DNA from: Rhizobium sp. 007
GTDB taxonomy: Bacteria > Pseudomonadota > Alphaproteobacteria > Rhizobiales > Rhizobiaceae
Direction of reading: 5' to 3'
DNA length: 64,000 nucleotides
Assembly: GCF_015353075.1 (NCBI RefSeq)
Contig: NZ_CP064187.1
Coordinates: 62,001-126,000, forward strand
In this document: positions 1 through 9,769 of the stretch, piece after piece
How the letters are laid out: each line of letters begins with the position of its first letter
Position numbering within the stretch: the stretch's first letter is position 1
The notes under the pieces: model-generated
What the model saw: the letters and a program-made list of their open reading frames with translations, nothing else
Database searches by the model: none
Told to the model about the DNA's origin: nothing
Position numbers and translations under genes: made by a program

Positions 1-2
1 GT

Positions 3-431
3 CTTGCCGACGATATGCTGGAAACGATGTATGACGCACCGGGCATTGGCCTGGCCGCAATCCAGGTCGGCGTGCCGCGCCGGATACTGGTGATCGACGT
101 TTCGCGGGAGGGCGAGGAAAAGCAGCCGCAGGTCTTTATCAATCCGAAGATCGTCAAATCTTCCGACGAGCGATCGGTCTACGAAGAGGGCTGCCTTTCC
201 ATTCCGGACTATTATGCCGAGGTCGAGCGTCCGGCGACCGTCAGCGTCGAATATCTCGACCGTGACGGCAAGGCGCAGACCGTTGAGGCCGACGGCCTCC
301 TCGCCACTTGCCTTCAGCACGAGATCGACCATCTGAACGGCGTACTCTTCATCGATTATATTTCGCGGCTGAAGCGGGAAATGGTGATCAAGAAGTTCAC
401 GAAGGCGGCGAAGTCGGCGAAGGCTCTCTGA
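3..431 (+). CDS. def: Peptide deformylase, 5' end outside the window
   Basis: Removes the N-terminal formyl group from nascent proteins in the cytosol; a metal-dependent hydrolase. The reading frame is open from the left edge, so the first codons are missing. All three family motifs are present in order: GIGLAA (glycine-rich, near the visible start), EGCLS (metal-binding Cys) and HEIDH (metal-binding His pair plus catalytic Glu). The C-terminal tail is Lys/Ala-rich. It lies upstream of fmt and truA on the same strand, the usual def-fmt pairing: Fmt adds the formyl group that Def removes. A short toxin-gene relic separates def from fmt. Identity is very secure; only the start is unknown. Confidence 0.96.
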   Translation, partial: LADDMLETMYDAPGIGLAAIQVGVPRRILVIDVSREGEEKQPQVFINPKIVKSSDERSVYEEGCLSIPDYYAEVERPATVSVEYLDRDGKAQTVEADGLLATCLQHEIDHLNGVLFIDYISRLKREMVIKKFTKAAKSAKAL

Positions 432-488
432 GTTGCGTTGAAACCATGGACGCAGCGCATATGAAATCGCTGATCATCATGGAGCAGT

Positions 489-702
489 CTTACGCTGCCG
501 AAGATACTCGCCCTTGATCACCATGCCGCGATTGCAACGGGCCGTCTGCGGACAAAGCGTGAGAGCATGGGGCGGCCGAAAGATCCAGGACGCTAGGATT
601 ACCGCCATCTGCCTCGCTCACGGCGCGACGCTGGCGACACGCGAAATAAAAGATTTCGAAGGGCTTGATCTCAGGCTCGTAAACCCGTTTGAAGACGGCT
701 GA
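489..702 (+). pseudogene. Relic of a VapC/FitB-type PIN-domain toxin
   Basis: Two frames together spell the C-terminal half of a PIN-domain ribonuclease. From about 489 one frame reads ..ALDHHAAIATGRLRTKRESM.. and GRP before hitting a stop near 590. Another frame (open to 702) continues with DARITAICLAHGATLATREI and KDFEGLDLRLVNPF, the usual VapC/FitB ending (acidic D.xIAA helix, LATRN-like strand, DF.G, INPF/W). The frames join near 575-585, so a small indel disrupts the gene. The N-terminal half with the first catalytic Asp is missing, and no antitoxin gene precedes it. It sits in the def-fmt gap. Identification is by motif recognition only. Confidence 0.6.
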
Positions 703-723
703 TCCTAAACCTGGCGAGAGAGA

Positions 724-1659
724 ATGTCGTTTCGCATCATTTTCATGGGAACGCCGGAGTTCTCGGTTCCGACCCTGCGCACGCTGGTGGATGCGGGGCA
801 TCAGATTGTTGCGGTCTATACGCAGCCGCCGCGGCCGGGCGGACGGCGCGGTCTCGACCTGCAGAAGTCGCCGGTGCATCGAGCCGCCGAACTGCTCGGC
901 CTGCCCGTCTTCACGCCGGTCAATTTCAAGGAACCGGAAGAACGGGAGCGCTTCCGGGCGCTCAACGCGGATGTGGCGGTTGTCGTTGCCTATGGACTGC
1001 TGCTGCCGGAGGCGATTTTGAACGGAACGCGCAACGGCTGCTACAATGGCCATGCCTCGCTGCTGCCGCGCTGGCGCGGCGCAGCACCCATCCACAGAGC
1101 GATCATGGCAGGCGACGAAAAGTCCGGCATGATGGTGATGAAGATGGACAAGGGGCTGGATACCGGCCCCATCGCGTTGACCCGCGAGGTCGAGATCGGC
1201 CCGAACATGACGGCCGGCGAGTTGCACGACAAACTGATGCATGTTGGCGCCAAGGCGATCGGCGAAGCGATGGTAAAGCTCGAAATGGGTGACCTGCCGC
1301 TGACGCCGCAGCCGCAAGAGGGCGTCCTTTATGCCGCGAAGATCGACAAGGGCGAGACGCGGATCGATTTCGGCAGGGATGCAAGGGACGTTCACAATCA
1401 TATCCGCGGACTTTCGCCGTTTCCGGGCGCCTGGGTCGAAGTCGAGATTGGCGGCAAGCCGGAGCGGGTGAAGGTGCTGGGTTCGGAACTTGCGGACGGG
1501 CACGGTCCGGCCGGCGAAGTGCTGACGGATGAACTGGTTATCGCCTGCGCATTTGGAGCGGTTCGGCTGACCAGATTGCAGAAGGCCGGTGGCAAGCCGC
1601 TTGCGGCGGCGGATTTCCTGCGCGGCACGCCGCTTGCGCACGGCACGAGACTCGCCTGA
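724..1659 (+). CDS. fmt: Methionyl-tRNA formyltransferase
   Basis: Formylates initiator Met-tRNA using 10-formyltetrahydrofolate. At 311 residues it has the family's usual length. The N-terminal formyltransferase domain begins [19 protein letters not shown]. The folate/catalytic loop [19 protein letters not shown] (around residue 110) contains the conserved Asn-His-Asp environment and the SLLP signature. The C-terminal OB-like domain ends with LRGTPLAHG. The ATG at 724 follows a GGCGAGAG purine stretch. Its TGA overlaps the ATG of truA (TGATG), so the two are translationally coupled. def lies upstream. Confidence 0.97.
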   Translation: MSFRIIFMGTPEFSVPTLRTLVDAGHQIVAVYTQPPRPGGRRGLDLQKSPVHRAAELLGLPVFTPVNFKEPEERERFRALNADVAVVVAYGLLLPEAILNGTRNGCYNGHASLLPRWRGAAPIHRAIMAGDEKSGMMVMKMDKGLDTGPIALTREVEIGPNMTAGELHDKLMHVGAKAIGEAMVKLEMGDLPLTPQPQEGVLYAAKIDKGETRIDFGRDARDVHNHIRGLSPFPGAWVEVEIGGKPERVKVLGSELADGHGPAGEVLTDELVIACAFGAVRLTRLQKAGGKPLAAADFLRGTPLAHGTRLA

Positions 1660-2462
1660 TGCCGCGCTACCGGATGACCGTCGAATATGACGGCGGACCC
1701 TATGTCGGCTGGCAGCGTCAGGAAAACGGTCCCTCCGTGCAGGGGGCGATCGAAGCTGCGATCCTGTCGTTAAGCGGCGAGACGGTGTCGATCCGTGGCG
1801 CCGGGCGTACCGATTCCGGCGTACATGCGATGGGTCAAGTGATCCATGCCGATCTTTCAAAGGAATGGTCGGTGTTCAAGTTGCAGAACGCGCTGAATGC
1901 GCATCTGAAGCTGGCGGGCGAGCGCGTGTCCATTTTGGAGGTGCAGGTGGTTGGCGAGTTCTTCGATGCCCGCTTCTCCGCCGAGCGGCGGCACTATCTC
2001 TACCGCATCATCAACCGCCGGGCGCCGCTGGCGCTCGAGGCGGGCAAGGCCTGGTGGGTGCCGAAGGTGCTCGATCATGAGGTGATGCATCAGGCCGCCC
2101 AGATCCTCGTCGGCAGGCATGACTTTTCCACCTTCCGTTCCGCGCATTGCCAGGCAAACAGCCCGGTCCGCACACTCGACCGGCTCGACGTGACGCGGAA
2201 CGGCGAGCTCATCGAAATCCGCGCAACGGCACAGAGTTTCCTGCACAATCAGATCCGCTCCTTTGCCGGAACGCTGAAGCTTGCAGGAGAAGGAAAATGG
2301 ACGCCGGAGGATGTGCGTGCTGCGCTTAAGGCGCGTGACCGCAAGGCCTGCGGTCCAGTTGCTCCGCCCGAAGGACTTTATTTCATGCAGGTCGATTATC
2401 CGGCAGTGATCACCGATCGGCGCAAGCGGACGCAAGAGAATGGCGATGACGATCTGTCATGA
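1659..2462 (+). CDS. truA: tRNA pseudouridine(38-40) synthase
   Basis: Converts uridines 38-40 of the tRNA anticodon stem-loop to pseudouridine. The protein has 267 residues. The catalytic motif [11 protein letters not shown] places the nucleophilic Asp at residue 52. The second half carries the RSAHC and [15 protein letters not shown] blocks typical of TruA. The start codon overlaps the fmt stop, making def-fmt-truA a translation-related cluster. The C-terminus is a charged tail. No anomalies are seen. Confidence 0.97.
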   Translation: MPRYRMTVEYDGGPYVGWQRQENGPSVQGAIEAAILSLSGETVSIRGAGRTDSGVHAMGQVIHADLSKEWSVFKLQNALNAHLKLAGERVSILEVQVVGEFFDARFSAERRHYLYRIINRRAPLALEAGKAWWVPKVLDHEVMHQAAQILVGRHDFSTFRSAHCQANSPVRTLDRLDVTRNGELIEIRATAQSFLHNQIRSFAGTLKLAGEGKWTPEDVRAALKARDRKACGPVAPPEGLYFMQVDYPAVITDRRKRTQENGDDDLS

Positions 2463-2486
2463 CCCCGCCCATGCCAGACCGTTGAT

Positions 2487-3083
2487 CTAAACCGGATAAA
2501 TGCCGAGGAAGCGCTGGAGATATTCGGCGAGGATCATGGTCGGCACCAGCAGTGCCAGCGTCAGCGCCCCGGCCATCAGCCCGTGGCCGTGAAAGATCAT
2601 CCGCAAAATCCTTGCAAGCATGAAGACCTGCGCCATCATGAAGACCAGAAGCAGGATCGACACGACGCTGATGGCGCCGGGAATGAAGAAGACCAGCGCC
2701 AGCAGCAGGCCGTTGATGTAGGAAAGCGGCACGCCGAGCCAGTTGATGCTGACGACCACGGCGGCAAAGCGATCACCCATGCGGAAGGCAAACAGCAACA
2801 GTCCTGCAAACACCAACGGCACGAACCAATTGGCGATTTCGACCAGGCCCAAACGGAAATAGAAGGGAAGGCCGACTTCGACATGCGGCGGCATCGACTG
2901 CAGGAAGGCCTGACGCCACCAGAGCCACGAAATGCCCATCGGCGGCAGGCACCAGGCCATCGCCCAGAAGGAGCGGTTGACGCCGCGGTCCGACATATCG
3001 AGAAACCGGAAGCCCCGCGTGTCCATGCGGATCAGCAGCCACAAACCCGACAGATAGTATTGAACCTCCCTAAGCCCCGGCAT
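2487..3083 (-). CDS. Conserved integral membrane protein of unknown function
   Basis: 198 residues with about five hydrophobic segments (roughly residues 40-60, 80-105, 110-125, 130-160 and 168-190). It has a Trp/Tyr-rich N-terminus (YYLSGLWLLI) and no enzymatic motif I recognise. The 5' end overlaps the 3' end of dapE by 14 bases on the same strand, so it is probably translated from the dapE-led transcript. I do not recognise a named family. The overlap with dapE and the coherent membrane-protein composition support a real gene. Confidence 0.8.
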   Translation of the reverse strand: MPGLREVQYYLSGLWLLIRMDTRGFRFLDMSDRGVNRSFWAMAWCLPPMGISWLWWRQAFLQSMPPHVEVGLPFYFRLGLVEIANWFVPLVFAGLLLFAFRMGDRFAAVVVSINWLGVPLSYINGLLLALVFFIPGAISVVSILLLVFMMAQVFMLARILRMIFHGHGLMAGALTLALLVPTMILAEYLQRFLGIYPV

Positions 3084-4263
3084 TTGCGAACCATCGCTCG
3101 ATGAAGGTTTCGTAGATCTGCGTCAGCGTTTCGAGATCGGAAACAGCAACGCGTTCGTCGACCATGTGCATGGTCTGTCCGACGAGCCCGAATTCGACGA
3201 CCGGGCAATAGTCCTTGATGAAACGCGCATCCGACGTTCCGCCGGTGGTCGAAAGCTTCGGCGCCTTGCTGGCAATGCTCTCGACGGCAGAGGAAAGTGA
3301 TGCAATCAGTGCGTTGTTACGGGTGAGGAAGACCTGGCTCGGACGATCGGCCCAGGCAATGTCATATCTTACCGCCTCGCGGCCGGGGCGCAGGGCGCCA
3401 TTCTTGGCGGCCGCTTCAAGACGGCGGAGGATTTCGGCCTGCAGCGTGTCGACCGTCCAGGTGTCGTTGAAGCGGATGTTGAAGCTTGCGGCGGCCTTCG
3501 CCGGAATGACGTTGGTGGCCGGATTGCCGACATCGATGGTCGTCACCTCGAGGTTCGACGGCTGGAAGTTTTCGGTTCCATTGTCGAATGGGGGATCCAT
3601 CAGCGCGCTCGTGAGCTGCAGCATGCCGCGCACCGGATTATCCGCCAGATGCGGATAGGCGGCGTGGCCCTGAACGCCGTGGACAGTGATCCTGCCGGAG
3701 AGCGAACCGCGGCGGCCGATCTTGATCATGTCGCCGAGCGCATCCGGATTGGTCGGCTCGCCGACGAGGCAGGCATCCCAGCGCTCGCCGCGTTCTGCCG
3801 CCCATTGCAGGAGCTTGATCGTGCCGTTGATGGCGGGGCCTTCCTCGTCGCCGGTGATCAGCAAGGAAATCGAGCCCTTCGGATTGCCGTGTTTTTCGAC
3901 GTACCGGGAAACGGCTGCCACGAAGCATGCGATCCCGCCCTTCATGTCGACCGCACCACGACCGAAGAGTTCGCCGCCTGAAATTTCCGCGGCGAAGGGG
4001 GGATGCGTCCAGGCGGCTTCGTCGCCAACCGGCACGACGTCCGTGTGTCCCGCAAACATGAGGTGCGGGCCATCACTGCCCAGGCGGGCGTAGAGGTTTT
4101 CGATGTCGGGCGTGCCGGCTTCCGTCGCCTTCACCTTGTCCACCTTAAAGCCCAGCGGCGAAATCATGGCGTCGAGCGCAGAAAGTGCGCCGCCTTCGGC
4201 AGGCGTCACGGAGGGGCAGCGGATGAGCGTCTGGAGATTGGCGACGGGATCGGTGGCGGTCAT
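3070..4263 (-). CDS. dapE: Succinyl-diaminopimelate desuccinylase
   Basis: Hydrolyses N-succinyl-LL-diaminopimelate to succinate and LL-diaminopimelate in the succinylase branch of lysine/peptidoglycan precursor synthesis. M20-family dizinc peptidase fold with metal ligands in FAGHTDVVP, RGAVDMKGG (bridging Asp) and ITGDEEGPA (Glu-Glu). The Thr/Gly-rich STTGGTSDARFI block near the C-terminus is typical of DapE. I chose the ATG at 4263 (MTATDPVANL, 397 residues). An in-frame upstream start at 4299 would add 12 residues with no family counterpart. It lies downstream of dapD on the same strand, so consecutive pathway steps are adjacent. Confidence 0.96.
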   Translation of the reverse strand: MTATDPVANLQTLIRCPSVTPAEGGALSALDAMISPLGFKVDKVKATEAGTPDIENLYARLGSDGPHLMFAGHTDVVPVGDEAAWTHPPFAAEISGGELFGRGAVDMKGGIACFVAAVSRYVEKHGNPKGSISLLITGDEEGPAINGTIKLLQWAAERGERWDACLVGEPTNPDALGDMIKIGRRGSLSGRITVHGVQGHAAYPHLADNPVRGMLQLTSALMDPPFDNGTENFQPSNLEVTTIDVGNPATNVIPAKAAASFNIRFNDTWTVDTLQAEILRRLEAAAKNGALRPGREAVRYDIAWADRPSQVFLTRNNALIASLSSAVESIASKAPKLSTTGGTSDARFIKDYCPVVEFGLVGQTMHMVDERVAVSDLETLTQIYETFIERWFANAGA

Positions 4264-4374
4264 GAGGGTCGAATTATCCGGCGGGAATGGCAAAGACATG
4301 GCAAGGCGGCGAACCGCCTCGCTGAAAACAACGCCGTTTGTTTACCGGATCGGAATCCGGCTGTCACTGAAAGC

Positions 4375-5235
4375 TTAGTCGCGCAGCAATTCATTGATGC
4401 CGGTCTTCGACCGGGTCTGCTCGTCGACGCGCTTGACGATGACGGCGCAATAGAGATGCGGTGCCGGTTGGCCGTTTGCCATGGTCTTGTTGCCGCTCGA
4501 CATCGAACCGGCAACGACAACGGAGTAGGGCGGCACTTCGCCATACATGACGTCGCCGGTGGCGCGATCGACGATCTTGGTTGACTTGCCGATATAGACG
4601 CCCATGCCCAGAACTGAACCCTCGCGGATGATGCAGCCTTCGACGACTTCCGAGCGGGCGCCGATGAAGCAGTTGTCTTCGATGATCGTCGGGCCGGCCT
4701 GCATCGGTTCCAGCACGCCGCCGATGCCGACGCCGCCGGAAAGATGCACATGCTTGCCGATCTGTGCGCAGGAGCCGACCGTCGCCCAGGTGTCGACCAT
4801 CGTGCCTTCACCGACATAGGCACCGAGATTGACGAAGGAAGGCATCAGCACGACGTTCTTGGCGATATAGGCCGAGCGGCGGACGACGCAGTTCGGAACG
4901 GCCCGGAAGCCCGCGGCGCGATACTGGTTCTCGCCCCAGCCTTCGAACTTGGAAGGCACCTTGTCCCACCAGGTGGAATTGCCGGAGCCGCCCTTGACGA
5001 CTTCCATGTCGTTCAGGCGGAAGGAAAGCAGTACGGCTTTCTTGAGCCACTGATTGACCGTCCAGACGCCATCGGCGCCGCGCTCGGCGACGCGAGCCTT
5101 GCCACCGTCGAGAAGCTCGAGCGCTGCTTCCACGGCTTCGCGAACTTCGCCTTTCGTCGACGCGTTCACGTTGTCGCGGTTGTCGAAGGCAGCTTCGATG
5201 GTCTTTTCGAGGGATGCGAGGTCGGTTGCGCTCAT
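4375..5235 (-). CDS. dapD: 2,3,4,5-tetrahydropyridine-2,6-dicarboxylate N-succinyltransferase
   Basis: Succinylates tetrahydrodipicolinate with succinyl-CoA, the step that starts the succinylase branch toward diaminopimelate. 286 residues: a helical N-terminal domain, then a left-handed beta-helix of hexapeptide repeats (for example [20 protein letters not shown] and [20 protein letters not shown]). The conserved [15 protein letters not shown] stretch lies in the coil. It is divergent from the LOG-family gene at 5429, with a ~190-bp gap, and upstream of dapE. Confidence 0.96.
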   Translation of the reverse strand: MSATDLASLEKTIEAAFDNRDNVNASTKGEVREAVEAALELLDGGKARVAERGADGVWTVNQWLKKAVLLSFRLNDMEVVKGGSGNSTWWDKVPSKFEGWGENQYRAAGFRAVPNCVVRRSAYIAKNVVLMPSFVNLGAYVGEGTMVDTWATVGSCAQIGKHVHLSGGVGIGGVLEPMQAGPTIIEDNCFIGARSEVVEGCIIREGSVLGMGVYIGKSTKIVDRATGDVMYGEVPPYSVVVAGSMSSGNKTMANGQPAPHLYCAVIVKRVDEQTRSKTGINELLRD

Positions 5236-5428
5236 GAGAATTCCTTAAACTTCGAGCTTTATCCTGAAGACTAAGAAGTCTCCGGGAATTGTGATCGGCG
5301 GGATGCGATCTGCTCTATCGCATGAGCGGCTAAAATGGAATGATTTTTCGAACGAGATCGTTTCTGTATTCAAGGTGTTATAGACAGACCCGGCAAGTGT
5401 TGCCGGCATTTTTGAAGGGCATTCTGAA

Positions 5429-6295
5429 ATGGCGAAGGGAAAAAACGGCAAGCTCAGGCGCAAGGACGGAGTCTGGGCTCCGCTGAAGTCGAGCGAGATC
5501 GACAGGCATCGCGCACTCGCCGTGCCGAAGACGCCGCAAACGCTTTCTCCTTCCTACCGCCTGGCCTATGCCGACGACGACTTTCTCTGCCGCGAGGAAC
5601 TGCGGCCGATCCGTCTCCAGCTTGAACTTTTGAAGGTCGAGATGATGTTGACGGAACGCGGCATCAAATCCACCGTCGTCATGTTCGGCGGCGCGCGTAT
5701 TCCGGCCCCCGGTCAGAGCGCATGGGCAGCCCGCAACGACATGCAGCGCGCCAATCTGGAGGCGGCGTCCATCTATTATGACGAAGCGCGCAAGTTCGCC
5801 CGGCTCTGCTCGAAATATTCCGCTGGTTTCGATTTCCATGAATATGTGATCGTCACCGGTGGCGGCCCGGGCGTCATGGAGGCGGGCAACCGCGGAGCAG
5901 CCGACGAAGGCGCGCCCTCGATCGGCCTCAATATCGTGCTGCCTCACGAGCAGGCCCCGAACGCCTATGTGACGCCGGAGCTCAGCTTCAACTTCCACTA
6001 CTTCGCGATCCGCAAGATGCATTTCATGGTACGCGCGAAAGCGATTGCGGTGTTCCCGGGCGGCTTTGGAACCCTCGACGAATTCTTCGAATGCCTGACG
6101 TTGATCCAGACGGGACGCATGGAAAAGATGCCGCTCATTCTCTTCGGCGAGAAGTTCTGGCGAAGCATCGTCAATTTCGACGCACTTGCCGAATTCGGGA
6201 CGATCGCGCCTGACGACGTGACGCTGATCAGCTTCGTCGATACGGCAGATGCCGCCTGGAAGATCATCCAGGATTTCTATGAGCATCAGGAATAG
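5429..6295 (+). CDS. LOG-family protein (TIGR00730-type Rossmann-fold)
   Basis: 288 residues. The Rossmann core has the LOG-family signatures VTGGGPGVMEAGNRGA and PGGFGTLDEFFE; the latter is the PGGxGTxxE nucleotide-binding/catalytic motif. Members of this superfamily include cytokinin-activating nucleoside 5'-monophosphate phosphoribohydrolases and AMP-hydrolysing proteins. This longer version, with an ~80-residue basic N-terminal extension (MAKGKNGKLRRKDG), is the conserved proteobacterial type whose physiological substrate I would not assign. It is divergently transcribed from dapD and stands as a single gene. Confidence 0.88.
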   Translation: MAKGKNGKLRRKDGVWAPLKSSEIDRHRALAVPKTPQTLSPSYRLAYADDDFLCREELRPIRLQLELLKVEMMLTERGIKSTVVMFGGARIPAPGQSAWAARNDMQRANLEAASIYYDEARKFARLCSKYSAGFDFHEYVIVTGGGPGVMEAGNRGAADEGAPSIGLNIVLPHEQAPNAYVTPELSFNFHYFAIRKMHFMVRAKAIAVFPGGFGTLDEFFECLTLIQTGRMEKMPLILFGEKFWRSIVNFDALAEFGTIAPDDVTLISFVDTADAAWKIIQDFYEHQE

Positions 6296-6342
6296 AAAAC
6301 CGGCCACGATGTGCGACGGCCTCAATAGCGGTAAGTCCGTGC

Positions 6343-6996
6343 TTACAGGAACGGCCGATTAGGCATGTCATCGATCGAGATCGCGCCGTCCTTGTTGCGA
6401 TCCATGCGGATGAAAAACTTGTCGAAGGTTGCCTCGGCTTCCTGCTTGGAGATCTGGCCGTTCTCGTCGGTGTCCATGCGGCGCATCATCGACGTAAACA
6501 TCATCCTGCCACCGTCGCGCATCCCCCAGCGCTTGTCGCCTGGGCCGCGATCGGCGCCGCCGCGGTCATGCTCGGCGCGCTTCGGTATCTTCGGCTGGCC
6601 ACCGTTGTCGGCCGTCTGCGGAGCGTTAGGCACCGCGTCGTCATTGGCACCCAATTGGTCATCCGGTGCGTTGCGGTCCTCCATTTGGGCTTCATGGTGC
6701 TTGCGGATTTCGCCCGGTGTCAGCGCCCCGTCGTTGTTCGTATCGATCGCGGCAAAGACCTTCTCGATGCCGTCCTGGGCTTCCTGTTTGGAAATCTGGC
6801 CGTCCTTGTTGGTGTCGAACTGCTTCAACATGCGCACAAAGGCAACCTCGCGCATTGCTTCAGCGCGCATACCGTCGCCCGTCATCTGGCGCGGCGGTTG
6901 GCGGGCCCTGTCGCCTGGAGCGGCAAAACTGCCGTCGGCTGCAGCACCGATCATGACGGAGGAAAGTGCGATCAGTATCAGCTTGTTCCGAGACAT
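6343..6996 (-). CDS. Secreted EF-hand calcium-binding protein
   Basis: About 217 residues. An N-terminal signal peptide (MSRNKLILIALSSVMIGAAA) ends near SFA. Four EF-hand loops follow: DTNKDGQISKQE, DTNNDGALTPGE, DTDENGQISKQE and DRNKDGAISIDD, all with Asp/Asn ligands and a terminal Glu or Asp. A Pro/Asn/Gly-rich charged linker separates the two EF-hand pairs. The start at 6996 is the second of two adjacent ATGs and is 6 bases after AAGGA; the first ATG (6999) is too close. Probably a periplasmic calcium-binding protein; no enzymatic domain is visible. It stands alone, convergent with the LOG gene. Confidence 0.87.
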   Translation of the reverse strand: MSRNKLILIALSSVMIGAAADGSFAAPGDRARQPPRQMTGDGMRAEAMREVAFVRMLKQFDTNKDGQISKQEAQDGIEKVFAAIDTNNDGALTPGEIRKHHEAQMEDRNAPDDQLGANDDAVPNAPQTADNGGQPKIPKRAEHDRGGADRGPGDKRWGMRDGGRMMFTSMMRRMDTDENGQISKQEAEATFDKFFIRMDRNKDGAISIDDMPNRPFL

Positions 6997-7106
6997 CATA
7001 TTTCCTTTCGGGTTCGCAATCTCGCTGGGGATCACGCTCGAAAGGTAGGACCGATGCGTCAATCTGACCAATTAAACATCGGCAAGTTGAATGAAATCTT
7101 GGTAAT

Positions 7107-7814
7107 CTAGTCCACGACCCTTGCCAGAAACGCAGCCAGATCGTCGGTGACGAAATCGATATGGTCCTCGTCGCCGCTCGTTTGTTCCCACCATTCGACG
7201 ACGGTTTCCTCAAGATTGTTCGGCACGAGCAGCACAGTCTGCATGCCGAGCGCCTTTGGAACCACAAGGTTGCGCGGCAGGTCCTCGAACATGGCCGCCT
7301 TGCCGGTTGCGACTCGTTTCAGTGCCATGAACTTGTCATAGGTAACCTGCGCCGGCTTCGGCACGAATTCGGCGGCGACGATGTCGAAGATGTCGTCGAA
7401 ATGTTCGAGAATGCCGAGTGCACCGGCCGTCATTTCGGCATGTTTGACGCTGCCGTTGGTGAAGATGAACTTACGGCCCGGAAGTGCCTTGATCGCCGCA
7501 CCCAATTCGGGCTGAGCCGTGAGGCTCGAATAGTCGATGGCATGGGCCTTTTCCAGAAAGTCGTTCGGGTCGACGCCGTGATGGATCATCAGACCCTGCA
7601 GGGTCGTGCCGTGATCGAGATAATATTGCTTCTGCAGCTTGCGCGCCTCGTCCCGCTCCATCTGGAGAAGCGCCGAGACATAGGCCGTCATGTTTTTGTC
7701 GATCTGCGCGAAGAGATTGACGTGATGCGGATAAAGCGTGTTGTCGAGGTCGAAGACCCATTCGGTCACATGCGCAAAATCGGCTTTGGTCGGAGTGCGA
7801 TCTATCTTGGTCAT
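7107..7814 (-). CDS. HAD-family hydrolase, pyrimidine 5'-nucleotidase type
   Basis: 235 residues from ATG 7814 (MTKIDRTPTKADF). An in-frame upstream start would add ~42 residues overlapping the ada promoter and is rejected. HAD motif I is FDLDNTLYP (nucleophile Asp and acid/base Asp), motif II is FTNGS, and motif III/IV is VFEDLPRNL. The helical cap and DLDNTLYPHH signature match the bacterial pyrimidine 5'-nucleotidase/SDT1-like subfamily, which dephosphorylates UMP/CMP-like nucleotides. The gene is divergent from ada, with under 100 bp between them. Confidence 0.88.
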   Translation of the reverse strand: MTKIDRTPTKADFAHVTEWVFDLDNTLYPHHVNLFAQIDKNMTAYVSALLQMERDEARKLQKQYYLDHGTTLQGLMIHHGVDPNDFLEKAHAIDYSSLTAQPELGAAIKALPGRKFIFTNGSVKHAEMTAGALGILEHFDDIFDIVAAEFVPKPAQVTYDKFMALKRVATGKAAMFEDLPRNLVVPKALGMQTVLLVPNNLEETVVEWWEQTSGDEDHIDFVTDDLAAFLARVVD

Positions 7815-7911
7815 GGCGGCGTTATGGCATGGGCCAAGCAAATTGCCGAACAAAAAAATAGACGCCCGATTTTCGACGGACGGAAAAGGGAAGGGATGAT
7901 AAAAGGCTCTC

Positions 7912-8976
7912 ATGCTTTTCGATCTTCCCAATGAAGACACGCTTTATGATGCGCTGATCGCCCGCAGCTCCGATTACGAGGGGCTTGCCTATGTCTGCGT
8001 GAGAACGACCGGCGTCTTCTGCCGGTTGACCTGCCCCGCACGCAAGCCGAAACGGGAGAACACGCTCTTTTACGATTCCATCGCCACCTGCATGCAGTCC
8101 GGCTTCCGGCCCTGCCGGCGCTGCAAGCCGCTGGAACAGGCGGGCAAGGAACCGATCGTCGACGAGCTGCTGGAAGCGCTCGACTGCGCTCCGGCGGCGC
8201 GCTGGACCGAGGATGATCTGGTCCGCAAGGGTTACGATCCCTCCACCGTGCGGCGCGCTTTCAAACGGTCGCTGGGCATGACATTCTTAGACATCGCCCG
8301 CTACCGCCGACTCGGCGAGGCAGCAAGGCAGCTTGCGAGCGGCGCCCGCGTCATCGATGTCCAGCTGGATGCAGGTTACGAGTCGGGCAGCGGGTTTCGC
8401 GCCGCGTTTCAGCGGTTGATCGGCAAGGCGCCTGCTATGTCGCAGAACCGCGAGCTGCTCTTCGCAGACTGGTTTGAAACGCCGCTCGGGCCGATGGTCG
8501 CGGTGGCCGATCAGACGCATCTGCATCTTCTGGAGTTCCACGATCGGAAGGCGCTTCAGGCTGAGCTGGAAAACCTGCAGCGCAAGACACGCTCCTTGGT
8601 TGCCGCCGGAAGAACGCCTGCGATCGAACAGATCGATGCCGAGCTGCGCGCCTATTTCGACGGTCAATCCGCGAACTTCAAAACCCCTTTGGCGCTCGGC
8701 AACAGCACCGCCTTCGAGCGGGCGGTCTGGGCGAAGCTTCGGGAAATACCTGTCGGAGAAAGACGCGCTTATGGTGATCTGGCCAGGGAAATGGAAAACC
8801 CGCAGCTGGTGCGCGCGGTCGGCCGCGCCAACGGCGCAAACCAGCTTGCCATCGTCATCCCCTGCCATCGCGTGGTTGGCGCAGACGGATCACTGACCGG
8901 TTATGGCGGCGGGCTCTGGCGCAAGCAATGGCTTTTGAGGCACGAAGGAAAAATGCGGCCCAAAGGGGCTGTTTGA
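7912..8976 (+). CDS. ada: Bifunctional DNA-repair methyltransferase/transcriptional activator Ada
   Basis: 354 residues, matching the classic Ada layout. The N-terminal zinc domain has Cys at residues 37, 41, 68 and 71 (C-x3-C and C-x2-C; E. coli uses 38, 42, 69 and 72) and accepts methyl groups from phosphotriesters. An AraC-type helix-turn-helix follows (about 85-185). The C-terminal O6-methylguanine methyltransferase domain has the active-site IPCHRV with Cys 318. In the known family, methylation of the N-terminal Cys makes Ada an activator of its own and other repair genes. The next gene begins only 12 bases downstream. Confidence 0.95.
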   Translation: MLFDLPNEDTLYDALIARSSDYEGLAYVCVRTTGVFCRLTCPARKPKRENTLFYDSIATCMQSGFRPCRRCKPLEQAGKEPIVDELLEALDCAPAARWTEDDLVRKGYDPSTVRRAFKRSLGMTFLDIARYRRLGEAARQLASGARVIDVQLDAGYESGSGFRAAFQRLIGKAPAMSQNRELLFADWFETPLGPMVAVADQTHLHLLEFHDRKALQAELENLQRKTRSLVAAGRTPAIEQIDAELRAYFDGQSANFKTPLALGNSTAFERAVWAKLREIPVGERRAYGDLAREMENPQLVRAVGRANGANQLAIVIPCHRVVGADGSLTGYGGGLWRKQWLLRHEGKMRPKGAV

Positions 8977-8988
8977 GGAGGACGTTCC

Positions 8989-9768
8989 ATGAACCAGGCG
9001 GAAAAGGCGAAGGCGTTCGGCGCATTGCATCAGAAGGGCAATCCGGTCGTCCTCTATAATATCTGGGATGCTGGCACGGGGAAGGCTGTCAGCGACGCAG
9101 GCGCCAAGGCACTGGCGACCGGCAGCTGGTCGGTTGCTGCGGCGCAAGGCTATGCGGACGGCGAAAAAATCCCGCTGGAAGCGCTTGTCGCAACGGTGCG
9201 GTCGATCACTGCGGCCAACGACTTGCCTCTCTCCGTCGATTTCGAGGGCGCCTATTCGACCGACAAAGCGGGAGCCGCTGCCAACGCCGCCAGGCTGATT
9301 GATGCAGGCGCCGTCGGCATCAATTTCGAGGACCAGGTGGTTGGCGGCAGCGGGCTGCATCCCATCGATAAGCAGGCCGCACGCATCCGCGCCATCCGCG
9401 AGATGGCCGAGGCTAAGGGCATTCCGTTCTTCATCAATGCCCGCACCGACCTGTTCCTCAAGTTCTCCGATCCCGACCGGCATGTGCCGCTGGTGGATGA
9501 GGCGATCGAGCGGGCAGCCGCCTATGCAGAGGCTGGCGCCAGCGGCTTTTTTGCGCCGGGATTGTCGAACCAGGACCTGATCCGCCGAGTGTGCGAAGCC
9601 GTTACGCTGCCGGTCAACATCATGATGCGGCAAGGCGTGCCGGATGTGAAGACGTTGGCAAAGCTCGGCGTCGGCCGTGTCAGTTATGGGCCGGGACCCT
9701 ACCGCGCAATGATGGAAAAGCTGAAGGAGGCAGCCGAGGCGGTCTTCGCCGCCGCGGGCCAAGCTTGA
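8989..9768 (+). CDS. Isocitrate lyase/PEP mutase superfamily protein
   Basis: 259 residues with a TIM-barrel of the phosphonomutase superfamily. Visible elements are the N-terminal VVLYNIWDAGTGKAV, the metal-binding DFEGAYS and NFEDQ strands, and INARTDLFL. The substrate is not predictable. The subgroup includes carboxyphosphonoenolpyruvate mutase-like and oxaloacetate-hydrolase-like enzymes, and the KKCGHL catalytic loop of true isocitrate lyases is absent. The start follows GAGGAGG and lies 12 bases after ada, so it is probably cotranscribed. The stop almost abuts that of the convergent argB. Confidence 0.85.
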   Translation: MNQAEKAKAFGALHQKGNPVVLYNIWDAGTGKAVSDAGAKALATGSWSVAAAQGYADGEKIPLEALVATVRSITAANDLPLSVDFEGAYSTDKAGAAANAARLIDAGAVGINFEDQVVGGSGLHPIDKQAARIRAIREMAEAKGIPFFINARTDLFLKFSDPDRHVPLVDEAIERAAAYAEAGASGFFAPGLSNQDLIRRVCEAVTLPVNIMMRQGVPDVKTLAKLGVGRVSYGPGPYRAMMEKLKEAAEAVFAAAGQA

Positions 9769-9769
9769 A

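Noticed and set aside
490..1860. Long minus-strand open frame opposite fmt
   Set aside because: Arg/His/Ala-rich translation with no motif; an artefact of GC-rich codon bias in fmt.
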